Source of the DNA: Acanthopleura granulata
Taxonomy: Eukaryota > Mollusca > Polyplacophora > Chitonida > Chitonidae
Length of the DNA: 64,000 nucleotides
Direction: 5' to 3'
NCBI GenBank assembly: GCA_016165875.1
Contig: JABBOT010000003.1
Location: 21,550,873-21,614,872, forward strand
Shown here: positions 34,166 to 45,945 of the stretch, one piece after another
Numbering within the stretch: the first letter of the stretch is position 1
How the letters are laid out: each line of letters begins with the position of its first letter
Notes under the pieces: model-generated
The model's input: the letters and a program-made list of their open reading frames with translations, nothing else
Told to the model about the DNA's origin: nothing
The model's database searches: none
Translations under genes and position numbers: made by a program

Positions 34166-36555
34166 ATTTCGCCTCTGTATATGAACGACAAAAAACCCTT
34201 AAATGAATTTATATATTCACTGATAAAAAGTATATCAGATGAAACTTTTCCACAACTCCATGCAAAGCTCTTGGTTTTATGGAAACCATCACGTTGTTTT
34301 ACAAGAAATGGCTGAACCATGATCAACTTGGCTTGACTTGAATAACACTACATACCTGACAGATAGTATTGCTGAATCAACTCAAGAGTTAGCCGATGGA
34401 GAGAAAGCCATTTCCCATGTATTTCCCAGGGCACTGCAAACTTTGTTCAAATTACCAAAATTAAGATGTCGCTACAGTCTTGTAATAACGGTCAGCTATT
34501 CGGCATATAACCATCGGAAAAGCTCAACATATATCGCGATTTGTTAATTACCGACCTTTATATAGCAAGACACAAACAAACCTTCCCGCGTATGACGTAC
34601 AGACATGCATAGCATATTAGCGGGAGACAAGTGGTCTTCAACGAACATTAAACTGCAAAACAGGTCATACGAGCCTCACTAATGCTATTTCCCTGCCCAA
34701 GGCCGAGGTTGAATCCACACCTCGTTTGTCCTAGTGACTGAAAGTATATTAATCACTGTACTACATGCAGCCAGCTCGGCATTTGTCGTGGCAAGGTATT
34801 TCACCATCATAATGTATATGGTTATGATTTCATTTCATTTGATGGTAAATATATTCTCAGGATTTGTTCATTAAAATGACGGCGATCAGGTTTATATTGG
34901 TGGAAGAAATCGTAGAGTACCAGGGATAAACCGCTGTCCGTTCGCTATATACGTACAGGGCTACCCGACAAACACCCTGATTGAAAGCCGTTACCCAAGC
35001 AGCCAGAGTTGGCTTCAAATAAACTATCGCGGGGATATCAAACAAACAAATACACAACCTATCAGCTGTGCATACATGGTCAGTCCAAAGATCGTGTTTA
35101 ATTATACGACCAAACATATATTCTACAGTATGCACGTGTATACAAGCTTGAGTCAAAATATACGTATAAAATATAATTTTTTAAACTATGGACAAATGAT
35201 TGAGGAACTGTGAAATGAGCTTACCCAAATTTAAAAAGGCATATCCTATTTAATCTTTAGAGAGAATATCGCTCATTTTTCAGTTTTTCGCTGTCAAATC
35301 GTGATGAGAAAATTATAACAGGGCCGATCCCTCGCCTTGTCCTACAATCAGCATGTAAGCCTATCACATATAAGTCTGATATAAACCATACGCTGACAAA
35401 TGTCACAGAGTTTTAGGTGTCACAGAATAGGCAAGAAAAAAACGACAATCCACTTAAATAAGCAATTATTAAAAATGTTCTAAAGGCTTAATATTTCACA
35501 CATCATTTAATAGATACTGGAAACCCATGATTCATGAACATTTCAACGGTGAAAATTGTACGTAAACAGCAACGAAGTTAAAAGTGATTGCCTGCGTGGA
35601 ATGTTCAATGCCAGACAGCGTGGTAGGCTTCGAACGTGATTGCTATGGCATCCATGTACCAGTTAGCTGTCCTAACATAGCCTAACTCACCTATGACGCT
35701 GAAACTGTCATATATGACCTATCCATAACTTTTAAAACATTTTGAATAGCTGCCATTTAAAGAGCTAAGGTTATATCTTTTTGTCTTTCCCATGTAACCA
35801 ATATAACAGCGGACCAGGGTCGATGCCGATGTGCATGTAGGCCTATTTATGGTGCTGTGCGATCACTGGAGCAAAATCATGCGGGATTTGGGAGAAATCC
35901 ATTCCGCGATCGGGTTTCCTCGCTGACCTGTGCATGATTTGTGCAACAATGTAACGAAAATATTTTCTGTTTTACTTGTCTTATCTGGATCTTCTGTTCC
36001 CCAAAATTAATCACCATCATTGAGTGTATATACGTGAATCTTGCTCTCATTTGCTGAAGTCAGCGTTTGAATTCATAAGAAACATTCCCATGGTTCCCGA
36101 GACATTGTAACCTGAATGCTCTTAAAATTTAACTCAAAATGTGTAGGGAAATTAATTTTGGTAACATGCACACGAAATGATGCGAAGCTATGCTGACAAA
36201 TGTGTGTACACGTTCTAATGCAATCTTTTACATCACATATACAAGACATGCCGTCATATTTTGTATTTGTATTTTTTAATTCACCATAGGTATAATTAGA
36301 AAACATGTTTACATAAAATAAAGTATGGCAGGAATAAAGTCACAAAGCGCTTGATCTATCCCGGGGGAGTACAAGTATATAAAATGGCGCTGGTGATAGG
36401 TGAATTACGAGTAAATAATAACAGAGTAAACGTTTTACATATATAAGAAAAACACAAAGCAGTGTCACGTGCCAAAACAAATGTTGTTGTGCATGGCTAT
36501 GAGACATTATGTGTTTGAAAAGAAGTGAGAATGGTTTCATCAAGTGATCTTTCAT
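34166..36555. other. Intergenic, no gene recognised
   Basis: No supported exon or repeat. Open frames up to 99 codons are present on the minus strand (34857-35156), without protein character. Confidence 0.45.
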
Positions 36556-36559
36556 TTTG

Positions 36560-37480
36560 GAGAAAGTGAGTCAATAGATCTGAGAGAAATCGGTAGCCTG
36601 TTGCAGAGACAGGTTGGAAGACGGGACGGGTCTAGATAGGTTAAGACATTGTGTTCTGGTTGGATAACTGTGTGTATCTGATGGTTTTCGAAACATGTTT
36701 GGGCAGTTCAGGGGTATTTTATAGGGGTGATATATATATTTATGAGCGATTAATAAAGATCTGAAGAACAGAATAAAATATTCAGGGATCTGAAGAAAGT
36801 CTGTATGCTCGAGTCGTTCAGATAGGGTTATTGAATGCACTGCGCGTTTTTGTTACAGATTTAAGGATCTGAGATGAGAGGGATAAGTGTTTAATCATAA
36901 AACACAAGCATAGTTCAGAAAAGGGGAAATTAAGGAGTTGTAAAATATTAATAGATTTGGTTTATTTATGAAGTGTTTAATATAGTCAGTTATGCCAGTG
37001 TTGCGAGATACTTTTTTGTATATGTAACTGATATGGGATATCCAGGGTAGTTTGCCGTTAAACATTATACTCAAAAATTTAAATTCGGAAACGTAATCTA
37101 TAACTGACCCTTGCAGGGAAAGCCGAGGAATGTCCTTAGCGGAGAGAGGATACTGGTCCGATGACCATACATTTGGTTTTATTAACGTTTAACGGTAGCA
37201 TGTTTGGAATCATCCAGTCTCGAATCTTCTCGAGTTCAGCTGACATGGTAGTGACTGCTTCGTTTATATTTCTGGATGAGAAACACACACTTGTGTCGTC
37301 GGTGAATAATACATATCTCAGTACGGTAGAGGCATTAGTTATGTCGTTGATATAGCAAAGAAATAAGATGGGTCCTAATATGGATCCCTGTGGGACTCCA
37401 CAGTCAACATATGTAGGCATACATTTTTAAATTCGTTATATATGGCCATTGAAAGTAAACGGTTACCCTACAAACCAGTA
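36560..37480 (-). mobile_element. Degraded non-LTR retrotransposon (reverse transcriptase C-terminal part)
   Basis: The minus strand at 37420-37136 encodes a reverse-transcriptase core: CGVPQGSILGPILFLCYIND followed by LFTDDTSV, where the usual catalytic F/Y-A/V-DD motif reads FTDD. The frame then shifts by a base and continues at about 37135-36900 with VIDYVSEFKFLSIMFNGKL, a WISHI phrase and KKVSRNTGIT, the usual thumb/linker region. After a stop it resumes at 36840-36571 with the RLEHT and HSYPTRTQ tail typical of Jockey/CR1-like elements. Upstream of 37420 a further frame adds a few RT residues. The 5' half (endonuclease and ORF1) is absent. The copy is dead: frameshifted, with several stops. 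Confidence 0.88.
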
Positions 37481-37605
37481 AATGAGGTCTGTATCTGTGA
37501 TCATCGCACATATGGAATGTGCATTTTATGGAAATGGCGTTTTGACCTTTCACTCGATTATTCTGCTAAAATAAGGGAATAATCCAAAATGAATTCATTG
37601 GATTT

Positions 37606-37723
37606 GTTTATATGATTGGTGTTTAAGGCAGTAATAGAATATTTCACTTACACGACGGCGGCAAACATTATGGTGGGAGCTAGAAACTGGACCGGGCCTG
37701 GGAGAAACCCGAGAGCATTCACA
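37606..37723 (-). mobile_element. SINE fragment (3' end and body)
   Basis: Reverse-oriented main family: attggtgtttaaggcagta, agaatatttcacttacacg, aacattatggtgggag and gggcctgggagaaacc. The head is missing. Confidence 0.78.
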
Positions 37724-38543
37724 TAAACTTGACATACCTTCCATTGTAGAGGATGCCAGCATGCCTAGAATACAAAGCACATTCGCATAAAGGTCTATAC
37801 TGCTATATCAACTTAATACTGCACTGATATATATTCTTAGGTATATGTCGCATATGAAGTTTTAGAAGTTACCTACAGGCATAGCTGTTAGAGGGGGATA
37901 ACTCTCTACTACAAAAGGAAAGCAATGACGTTCTCAACCGATATGGTGAATTGTTAAAAAGACTGTTCTTAACTTTTTTTTAAAATAAGGTATCTTTCAC
38001 TATGTTATAGAATAGTAGGATTACACTGTTCTTTTTTTTTCTTCTTTCGGGTCAAACCTTCGCTTGCAATTTCACTGCCTTGCTGGAACGCCATGCCGAA
38101 CACATCAGTTAGAATACATGCAGTACCAGTAACTGACAACGAATGTGAAAACGGGGCCAGGTGATACAAGGGAGAAAGTGCACTGAATATAGCAGGCTAA
38201 GCGTTATAAGTCTTCGGTGCAGTTTACATCATATGAAACAAATTTATTTATTACCCCTACAGAGCCTGCTAAAACATTGGGTATAGCGTACATTTCTCTG
38301 TTAGATGAAAAAACTATGTGGAATGCTAAAATGCCATCAACTATCGAAAGAGTCTATGCTGCAGCAACGGGAACAGTTTTCGCAAATTCCATCTGTGGTA
38401 ATCAATTATTGCTACCGCTAATTCATTTATCGATAATCCTAAATCAGTTATCAATATCAATAAATAAAGTAATAAACAGTTATAGAGTCGATAAATTAAT
38501 TATCGATATCAATAGTTGATTTAATATTACAGTACTATACTAG
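37724..38543. other. Intergenic, ends in an ATCGATA-rich block
   Basis: Nothing is recognised until about 38425, where ttatcgata/atcaata phrases begin and continue to 38516. They repeat ATCGATAA in both orientations, including the palindromic ttaattatcgatatc. Confidence 0.5.
38430..38516. repeat. ATCGATA-rich block, left copy
   Basis: Short AT-rich phrases such as atttatcgataatcc, agttatcaatatcaataa and cgataaattaattatcgata recur within about 90 bp. A related block lies on the far side of the SINE at 38.54-38.78 kb. Confidence 0.6.
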
Positions 38544-38783
38544 GGCCTGTGTCACTTGCGAGTCGTGAATGCGGCACTAACGGTCGTGATGAGTTCAAAT
38601 CCAGCTCATGCTGGCTTCCTCTCCGGCCGTACGTGGGAAGGTCTTCCAGCAACCCACGGATTTTCGTGGGTTTCTGCCGGGCTCTGCCCGGCTTCTTCTC
38701 ACCGTGATGCCGGCCGCCGTCGTATAAGTAAAATATTCTTCAGTACGGCGTAAAACACCAATCAAATAAATAAATAAATAAAT
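38544..38783 (+). mobile_element. Main-family SINE with diverged head
   Basis: The head is altered (gggcctgtgtcacttgcgag) and lacks part of the A-box to anticodon region, but the B-box gagttcaaatccagct, body cctctccggccgtacgtggg, ctctgcccggcttcttctca, 3' end gtacggcgtaaaacacc and an (aaat)n tail are intact. It lies between two ATCGATA-rich blocks. Confidence 0.88.
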
Positions 38784-38943
38784 GCGACATTAAGGTAATG
38801 ATCTTCTTAAATACAGCTCCGAGCCCGTTGCCTTGCTTCCCTGACCGTTGACACTGCCACAACGGTCACTGCAAATACCTACGCTTCTGGATCTACTTCG
38901 TCGCAATGTAAAGAGCGCAGTCATTTTCTGTGGAATCAAATAG

Positions 38944-39115
38944 GAATCACTATTTATTGATATCGATAATTCATTTATCGATATGGCTAATTCGATATTG
39001 ATAAATCTTATTGATCAATGTTTGATTTATTGATGTCTATAAATGAATTCGCAACATCAGGAAATGAATTTTATAGTAATATTGACAGATGAATAATAAA
39101 TTATCGACATTGATA
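38944..39115. repeat. ATCGATA-rich block, right copy
   Basis: Phrases tattgatatcgataattc, atttatcgatatgg, ttgataaatcttattgatc and tcgacattgataaat repeat over about 170 bp, resembling the block at 38430-38516. A poly-C run follows at about 39126. Confidence 0.6.
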
Positions 39116-40618
39116 AATACAACGCACCCCCCCCCTCCCGATCTTGACATACAGCAGTATAATACCTTACACATCATTTTCACAGGAATTAAAGCCCACC
39201 AATGCTTTCATGGAATTCCCTTTTAACAATAACTGTGTGAGGCATAGTCGTGTTGTGTGGCAAAGTGCACAAAACCACTTTTTCCGAGAACAGACATCAA
39301 CATACAAAAATGTGATACACCAAGTCAGCTTTTATTACATGTATATATCGTCCTGAAAACAGAACGATATGCATAAGTTATGGTAGCACATTACAGCTTT
39401 CAGTTATAGTTTCAAAGATTCAACCATAAAAATACTGGAATTTATTTTATCACTTCCTGGAATTACGAGATGGTCCATCATTCTGCTACATGCCTTTGGA
39501 CATCACAGATGTACATGAATACAATGTATCAAAATAAAGTGTATATAAGTTTTATATACCAAACCAGCAAAATAAATTCAAATTAATTCATCCACCAATA
39601 TCCCAATCCCCTTTGTATACTATCTTTGGTTGATTAAGAAATACATTTTTCTACAAATGTATGCATAGATAATCATTTTATGCTGGTTGAGAATGACATC
39701 CTGGAGACACTGCAGTGTCAATTCATCAAAATACAATTATGTGATGATTGCTTGACTTACAGGATAAGTGTCAGCTGCAGATAACCACATATATAAGTTC
39801 ACATGCAACGGGTACATACAAATCCTGATGATCAAGCATAATGGTCAAACCATGGGTATACACGCAATGACATAGATCTAGTTGGCTTACCCATAGATCT
39901 ATCGTCATCGTTTTAGGGTCCTGGTAGTGAGTGGACTTCAACGACTAAGACTTGGAGACCCGCTCGTCGAGTACTTGTCTCGGGTGCAACTTTACCGTCC
40001 GAGACTCTTACGTAAACACCACCACCAAAGCGTGTCCCCGAAACAATGACGTAGTTATCAACATGGCCAGTCCGGCTTGAATGACTTTTGAAATGGATCT
40101 ACGGTCAACGAGTTTTGTACCCGTGTGCATTTACTAGAGGCTGTGCGAATGGACAACACGGGACAGCGAACAGCTTAGGCATGTGGGTCTACCAAAATAA
40201 ATGTTTTAATGATGCCGACATCAAACTGAGAGGACAGCATGGTATCTTGGTAAAATACGGCTGCAGGCAGTAGGAAGGATCTAGGGCTTTAGTCGCTACA
40301 GATAATAATCTACAGGTAAGCCCGCTAGAGCTAGCACAGACATTACATGGGCATGTGGAATCTTCTCAGCATTGCATACGTTTTGTGGAATTTGATGGTC
40401 ATCAATTAAATGATCAAAGTAACAGTATTAAAGGCAAAATAACCCTCTTGTTTATCAAATTATACATACTCTCCAAATGTATTTTATTCATGGCTGTTTA
40501 TGTGTAGATTAAACAAATTAGGCACATCCATATGTAAACTTCTGCTTATTGCCAAACTTTTATAACATGACTTCCTTGGCAAATCTACTGCGACACAAAT
40601 AAAAGCTTGATTTGAGTA

Positions 40619-40676
40619 TGTGACCTCATAAGGTGAGTATGTATTATGAGGTCACAATGATTTTGTGACCTCATAA
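40619..40676. repeat. Perfect inverted repeat, three alternating copies
   Basis: ttatgaggtcacaa (40644-40657) and ttgtgacctcataa (40663-40676) are exact reverse complements separated by 5 bases, giving a 14-bp stem. A third copy, tgtgacctcataag, lies at 40619-40632 and can also pair with the middle one. Confidence 0.9.
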
Positions 40677-40889
40677 GTTGGTTGTGAGAGCAACATGATC
40701 ACCCCTGTGCCAGTAAGGACCTCAGTACTGTTAATACATCAGTACTTTAACATGGCATATACCATAAGCTTCTGATGTTCACCATAAGACGCATAGGTGT
40801 TAAAGGTACTGTCATAACAGGAAAACTTCCAGCCATTATATGTTATGTTGTGTAAATAAATTACACACATATACATACACATATACACA

Positions 40890-40914
40890 TTATATATATA
40901 TATATATATATATA
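40890..40914. repeat. (TA)n microsatellite
   Basis: Uninterrupted TA run of about 12 repeats next to a ca/ta-rich stretch. Confidence 0.9.
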
Positions 40915-41055
40915 CTGGTAGCTGCATTTTCAACAGGCACTTAATTGGACATTGACAAGAATTAGAAGTTATTACATGTACATGTATATTAAATTTTCAG
41001 CCTGTTAAATTAAGACAGTGAGTATCTAAACTAAAAACCAGTCAGTTCTTCTCTT

Positions 41056-41803
41056 TTATGACTCCACAAGAAGTTTTATGGGCACATTATCATGTACTCC
41101 TTGTAACAACAGTTCTCCATCATAACTAACAACCTTCTTCCTCTTGGCTGCACGTAGTGTTCCAACCATGGCCTCGAATAGGTTAGCACACACGTCGTCA
41201 TTGAAAAGTGTCCCGAATGTCACAGAAATTTTCCCATCTGCATCTGGAAGTTAAATTTAATGCCAAATCAAAACAAAAATTCTGTGCTACCCGGTAGCAC
41301 TTAAAAAAGAAACCATAACAATGCAAACGAATGTATCACAAGTCCCCAGATATGTACTGTAATGAGAGTCTGTGTGGGTTAATTTCATTTATTTATTTAG
41401 TTATTCATTTATTTGATTGGTAGTATTTTATTGATGCTTTTTTGCAGTACTCAAGAGCAGATTTAATTTAAAGCCAAATAGTGGAGAAATACGGCTATGT
41501 ACCAACAATATTTCAATGACTTCAGAATGGCTGGCAAGTTACTGTTCTTCCATGCAATGTGATCACACAAGATGCAAATATTCCACAGCTGAACAAATGA
41601 TTTCAGTGGTGTTTGTCAACAAGTGAATTCATGAACATTATCCTGAATAAACCACTTTATGAAAAACGCTGTTTCGGCTTGTTGTTATTGTTTTGTTTGT
41701 TTTCTTTTTTCTCTTTGCTCTGCACAATGTTTTGCAAATCACCTGGTGTTCCTAATCTTTTCATTTCTCGGATGAGAAGCTGTACCTCATGGTCCACATT
41801 CAT
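41056..41803 (-). CDS. ABRACL: Costars family protein ABRACL, 2 coding exons
   Basis: A small Costars-domain protein related to the C-terminal actin-regulating region of ABRA/STARS; family members affect actin dynamics and cell motility in the cytoplasm. Coding exons are 41803-41743 and 41243-41056 (TAA stop); the intron has GT..AG ends and splits a codon after its first base. The product is 82 aa against about 81 in vertebrates. Recognisable blocks are the start MNVDHEVQLL, then KRLGTPG, then DGKISVTFGTLFNDDVCANL, FEAMVGTLRAAKR and YDGELLLQGVHDNVPI near the C-terminus, covering the whole family length. The 5' acceptor at 41823 shows that the start codon lies in a second exon. It shares strand with CDK5RAP3 4 kb upstream, with no evidence of a functional link. 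Confidence 0.95.
41388..41462 (-). mobile_element. SINE tail remnant in the ABRACL intron
   Basis: (attt)n, tttgattggtagtatttt and gcagtactcaagagca match the 3' end of the main SINE family in reverse orientation. Only the tail and about 40 bp of the 3' end remain. Confidence 0.6.
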
Positions 41804-41822
41804 GATGATTATATGGGTTCAA

Positions 41823-41870
41823 TCTGCCAAAAAAAAAAAAAAAAAAGAAGAGAAAAAAAATAAATTTTAC
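41823..41870 (-). promoter_or_regulatory. ABRACL 5' splice acceptor with long poly-T tract
   Basis: On the minus strand, ggcag at 41828-41824 precedes the exon that carries the start codon 20 bases later. The polypyrimidine tract is an extreme T-run (18 consecutive A on the plus strand, then aaaaaaaataaat). Confidence 0.7.
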
Positions 41871-42314
41871 ACTATGTATTATGTACAATTAAGCTTAAAA
41901 CAGTCTCTATATGCCCTCCAAATAATTTATGTAACATACATAAATCATAAACACTAACAATGCGGCAGCAAGTGTAACGGGTGTAACTGTGGTTCAAGTA
42001 ATAGTAGCCCAGGCCTGCTCACAAGTCAAAATAGTAAATAAACGTCAGTTCAACTGTTTATTTTAATTCTGACTATAAAATACAGCAATAAAACAAATAA
42101 ACATGTAAATCTCTTCAGACATTATCATCGAACACTTATAAAACTACCGACAGGTGGTTCAAGTTTTTAAAAGAATTTCCACGCTCGGCCCCGCCTACAA
42201 TTGTACAAAAGAATAACGCGTGATAAAAACATAACCAGAGAAATCTCTTTATTCAACTGCATAGTACTAACCTATCTGAACAAAATCCTTTCTTTTAATT
42301 TCACATAAAATTAC

Positions 42315-42420
42315 CTCAATTTTCTCTGGAAACGATTGTGTCTTAGATACAGGGCTGATTCTCTACAAAGCCACCAGTCTTCGTTCCACTTTCATTCACC
42401 CGGAAACAGAAAATAAAGGA
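42315..42420 (-). other. Possible 5' untranslated exon of ABRACL
   Basis: A minus-strand donor, aaaattgag followed by gtaattt, lies at 42315/42314 in the right place to pair with the acceptor at 41824. The 5' limit is a guess; no start codon in frame with ABRACL is needed here. Confidence 0.35.
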
Positions 42421-42931
42421 ATACCGGTAGGGCCGCGTCTAAAACTAGACACAGCTTCAGAACACGAAAGTGGACTTTTCGGGTTAACGTGGAGACTCAC
42501 ATTTCAGGTGGGGTGAATGAATATTTTTGAGCTCGTTGCGATTTACACATAGGCCATATCATGTATACTCATATATCCATATATGCGTTTGCCACACCCG
42601 CGATGTGATGAAAATTAAGTTAAATGTAGAACATTAGCCTATCACATACACATATATGCAGAATGGCGTACCTGTACAGGTTTTTCATGTTTTTGCGCGT
42701 GAAATTCAATAGCCTACAGATTAACCATCCTTCGCTTAACATGCTTAAGTGATAATAATGGTGTTTCGTCCAAACTGAAATGTCCTCCACGCACGAGTGC
42801 ATGCAGAAATTGTTGCAAACTGTTTTGAAATCTTGAATATATCTGGATATAGGGCTACTACGTTTGTTTTGATAACTTAAGATTTTTATTATTCCAAGAA
42901 TTTTGTCAAACCTCGAAAAGTATATTTTCTT

Positions 42932-43077
42932 CAATGGCTGACTTCCTCTCTGGCCGTACGTGGGGAGGTAGGCCATCACACGGCAGATGGTCAGGGGGAT
43001 TCCCGTCGCACAAGTTAAACTTTCTTGAAAACGAGGTAAAACTCCAATCAAATACATAAATCAATAAAATAAATAAA
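42932..43077 (+). mobile_element. Diverged SINE copy, 5' truncated
   Basis: cttcctctctggccgtacgt, ggaggtaggccatcacac, a shortened 3' region (gaggtaaaactccaatcaaa) and an aataaata tail. The cataatgctggccgccgtcg block is deleted. Confidence 0.72.
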
Positions 43078-43329
43078 TATACAAATTCTGGGCTATAATT
43101 ATGATTCATTGTTCTTTCATCATTACCCGACATATCCAGGCGTAGAAAAATTTCCACAAAGTATGTGTGTTTTTGTGTGTTGTGGGCGTGGGGAGGGCAA
43201 GGGCCAGTGAGGTACTTTTAAATCATCTTTCTGTTGAAAATTGCGAGGGTTTAAGTATTTCGTTCGGCAACGCCTGGTGCCTATACCATGTCTTCACGCT
43301 CAGACGTTTTAGAGCTAACTGACATCATG

Positions 43330-43506
43330 TAATCCAGCTTCTCTCCGGCCGTACGTGGGAAGGTCTGCCATCAACCTGCGGATTATCGTGGGTTTCCCCT
43401 GGGCTCTGCCCCGTTTCCTCCCGCCATAATGCTGGCCGCCGTCGTATAAGTGAAATATTCTTGAGTACGGCGTAAAACACCAATCAAATAAATAAGTAAA
43501 CAAATA
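43330..43506 (+). mobile_element. Well-preserved 5'-truncated SINE
   Basis: Begins at the B-box end (aatccagcttctctccggcc) and keeps the whole body and 3' end (ccgccataatgctggccgcc, gaaatattcttgagtacggc, caccaatcaaataaataag). It is among the least diverged copies in the window. Confidence 0.9.
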
Positions 43507-45870
43507 CAGGCGAGGGTCCAGAAAACCCCGGAAGCTCTAGTTTTTGCATCTATAGCTAGAGAAACGTTTCATTCATGCAATTTCTGCTCACTAAAACTAT
43601 GATGGCAAGCATGGATAAACATATTTTCCTATCCCCTACCGTATCTGTCCTTTTCTTATATTAGTTGAAGCTTAACACTTGCTACAAAAACTCCTCCTAC
43701 GCTTATGTTTCCCAAAGCAGCATTTTTCTGCATGAGTTTCTTGCAGAATTCCCAGTATCAGCCATATACAAAGGTACAATCCACACTAGGGGTTTTATAC
43801 CAGCACACTGTAGTGAGACATAGTTTGTTAGGAGCTGACGCGTGGAACGATGAAATAATGTCTCCTTGGTTATCACCATCACTACGTATATCAATAACCC
43901 TAGCTTCATCCACCATGCAGTATCAATGTGATCTATACATGAAGATATTGAGGAACTATTCCGCGCATTTGATTGACGTTTAACGCCAAACTCAAGCAAA
44001 CATTCCAACCATACATGGAGTGGAGGAAATCACGACGAGTTTTGAGAACATCGTCGCATTTTCGTTGCTTTCATGACGCAAGCCAAACTTGGATCAAAGC
44101 CCGCGACCGCATTGATCAAGGACTGTATGGTACTGTCTTCATTATAATCATATATATCACCCTTCCGCAGTTGAGGTATGCAGTCCAATTCCAAATGCCA
44201 TAACTGATGGAACGCGAGGCATATAGACAGTTCAGAGATGTCCAGTCTACTCGGTCAATAAAAATGTGCCTATGCATGCCAACAAACTTGAAATTAAGTC
44301 AGCCAGCCAATCCTTATTTGGTTTATTCCTTTCCTTATAGACTTTGAGAGAAACTCGAGTTAAATTCTTCTGCAGACGACAAAATATTTACCAAACAACT
44401 CTTTAAAACCAATTAAGGACTGGGAATGGGGAAATTAACCACACGCGCGGATATTTTATATATATTTTACGAAAGAAAAACATGAAGTAGAGATAAAATT
44501 ATTACACTAAAGGTCAAGTTTTTAATATTCAGGAGAGGCTAAAATGAGGGCCATGATACCATAAGGCCATAAGAAACCAGCTTGCCGAGCACGCAGTTTC
44601 ATGTTTATCTTGGTCTTGAGACAGATGGCCGATATGATATCGTTAGATACAGCTTTCATAATTATTCATACCTAATCTGTCCCATGTATACGCTCGTGAA
44701 AAAAAATTACAAATTAGACGCGCAGCATTTCAGCGGACATTTTGCATATACATTGTCACCAAGATGAATCATGCCAGACACATTTCAAAGGGCAAGATAC
44801 CAGAACCAATGAGAGTCCACAGACATCTAGCCCTGGAACCGTGATGTTTTGTTCCTACCTGGTTGCATGACTACGCCATTGTTCCACTATGCTGTATTCC
44901 CATCCACGCGTTGTATTCTCCACAAGGCTTGTTTTCGTATTGAAATTTGTGCATCATCGGTGCATATTACTATCCTGGCTCCAGATGCCGATCAACTCAA
45001 TGAAAAAGATTGCGAAGCCCTGGAACCAGGATGACCTCTTTCTTCGTGCGTGTGCTGGACCTCTCAAATCGAGCATGGCTTCACGTAGCAGCTTACCCAA
45101 TGTCGACAGAATCCAAATATCTAAGCAAGAATTGATACTATGCCACTGCAGACGATCCAGTGTGACAGCAACCAGCCAATTCAGGTACTTTTAATTCATC
45201 TTTCTACTGATAAATTGTGGGGTTTTGAATATTTCGTTCCGCAATGCCTGGTCGACTATCGTGTGACACCTATAAGTTTTATAGCTAACTGACATGTATT
45301 TACAGAACTACAGCTCTCCTTTTTAATTATGGTGAAAGATTGAGAGCTACAGAGCAATAGCGAACGAAATTGGGCGGGTGACAGACACGGATCTAACCAT
45401 TTCATTATGAAAAAAAGTGAAGGCCTACCGTTCAATAAACACGCCTAGATTCCACATATCTACATCTTGCGCTGCCTTTTCAGACATAGTTATTCACCAC
45501 AGCTCCCCGATGCTGATAATATTTCTCCTCCACGCCAGGTACTCCCTCCATGTCTTCATATAGCCTTGCTTTGTATGGGCTACAGCCACCCTGTGTCTGT
45601 AACCTTAGCACTGTAGCTCTCTGCTAAGGAGAACTGCAGTTCTGAATCTAACTGCCATGAAGAAAACCAGCCCTTGCAATGTCCTTTCCAAGCTGGGTGT
45701 CATCTGAATAAGCCTGAATAACATTTTCACCTTGGGAACATAATCAACCAATTTATATGGTCAAGTTCTTAATACGTACGTCTTTGGTATTTAAACCCAC
45801 ATTAGGATACAACATTGAGCAGTACTTTAACTATACAAATGATGTAACACACAGCTTTATGCATAAAACG

Positions 45871-45876
45871 TTTAAT
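45871..45876 (-). terminator. Probable CDK5RAP3 polyadenylation signal
   Basis: On the minus strand an ATTAAA hexamer lies about 70 bp downstream of the CDK5RAP3 stop codon, a normal position for a short 3' untranslated region. Confidence 0.5.
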
Positions 45877-45945
45877 ATCATGGCTTATGATATATGTACA
45901 CTGTAGACTGAGAATAATTTACAGCAATAAAATGGACATTATTCA

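Larger units (their letters stand above)
39116..41055. other. Intergenic, 3' of ABRACL
   Basis: No coding exon is supported. The part next to 41056 must contain the ABRACL 3' untranslated region. A possible minus-strand polyadenylation signal (tttatt on the plus strand) lies at 40483-40488, about 570 bp from the stop. A (TA)n tract is at 40890-40914 and a palindromic block at 40619-40676. Confidence 0.5.
42421..45870. other. Intergenic between ABRACL and CDK5RAP3
   Basis: The left end must contain the ABRACL promoter. The rest has two SINEs (42.93 and 43.33 kb) and no supported exon. Open frames of about 60-145 codons (for example 42620-43057 minus, 43703-44008 both strands, 44889-45194 plus) overlap SINEs or lack any recognisable protein feature. 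Confidence 0.5.

Noticed and set aside
42620..43057. 145-codon minus-strand frame
   Set aside because: About a third of it is antisense to a SINE (42.93-43.08 kb) and the rest has no recognisable protein feature.
44582..45194. Plus-strand frames of 61-101 codons, considered as a processed pseudogene
   Set aside because: No poly-A tract, no target-site duplication and no recognisable parent protein.
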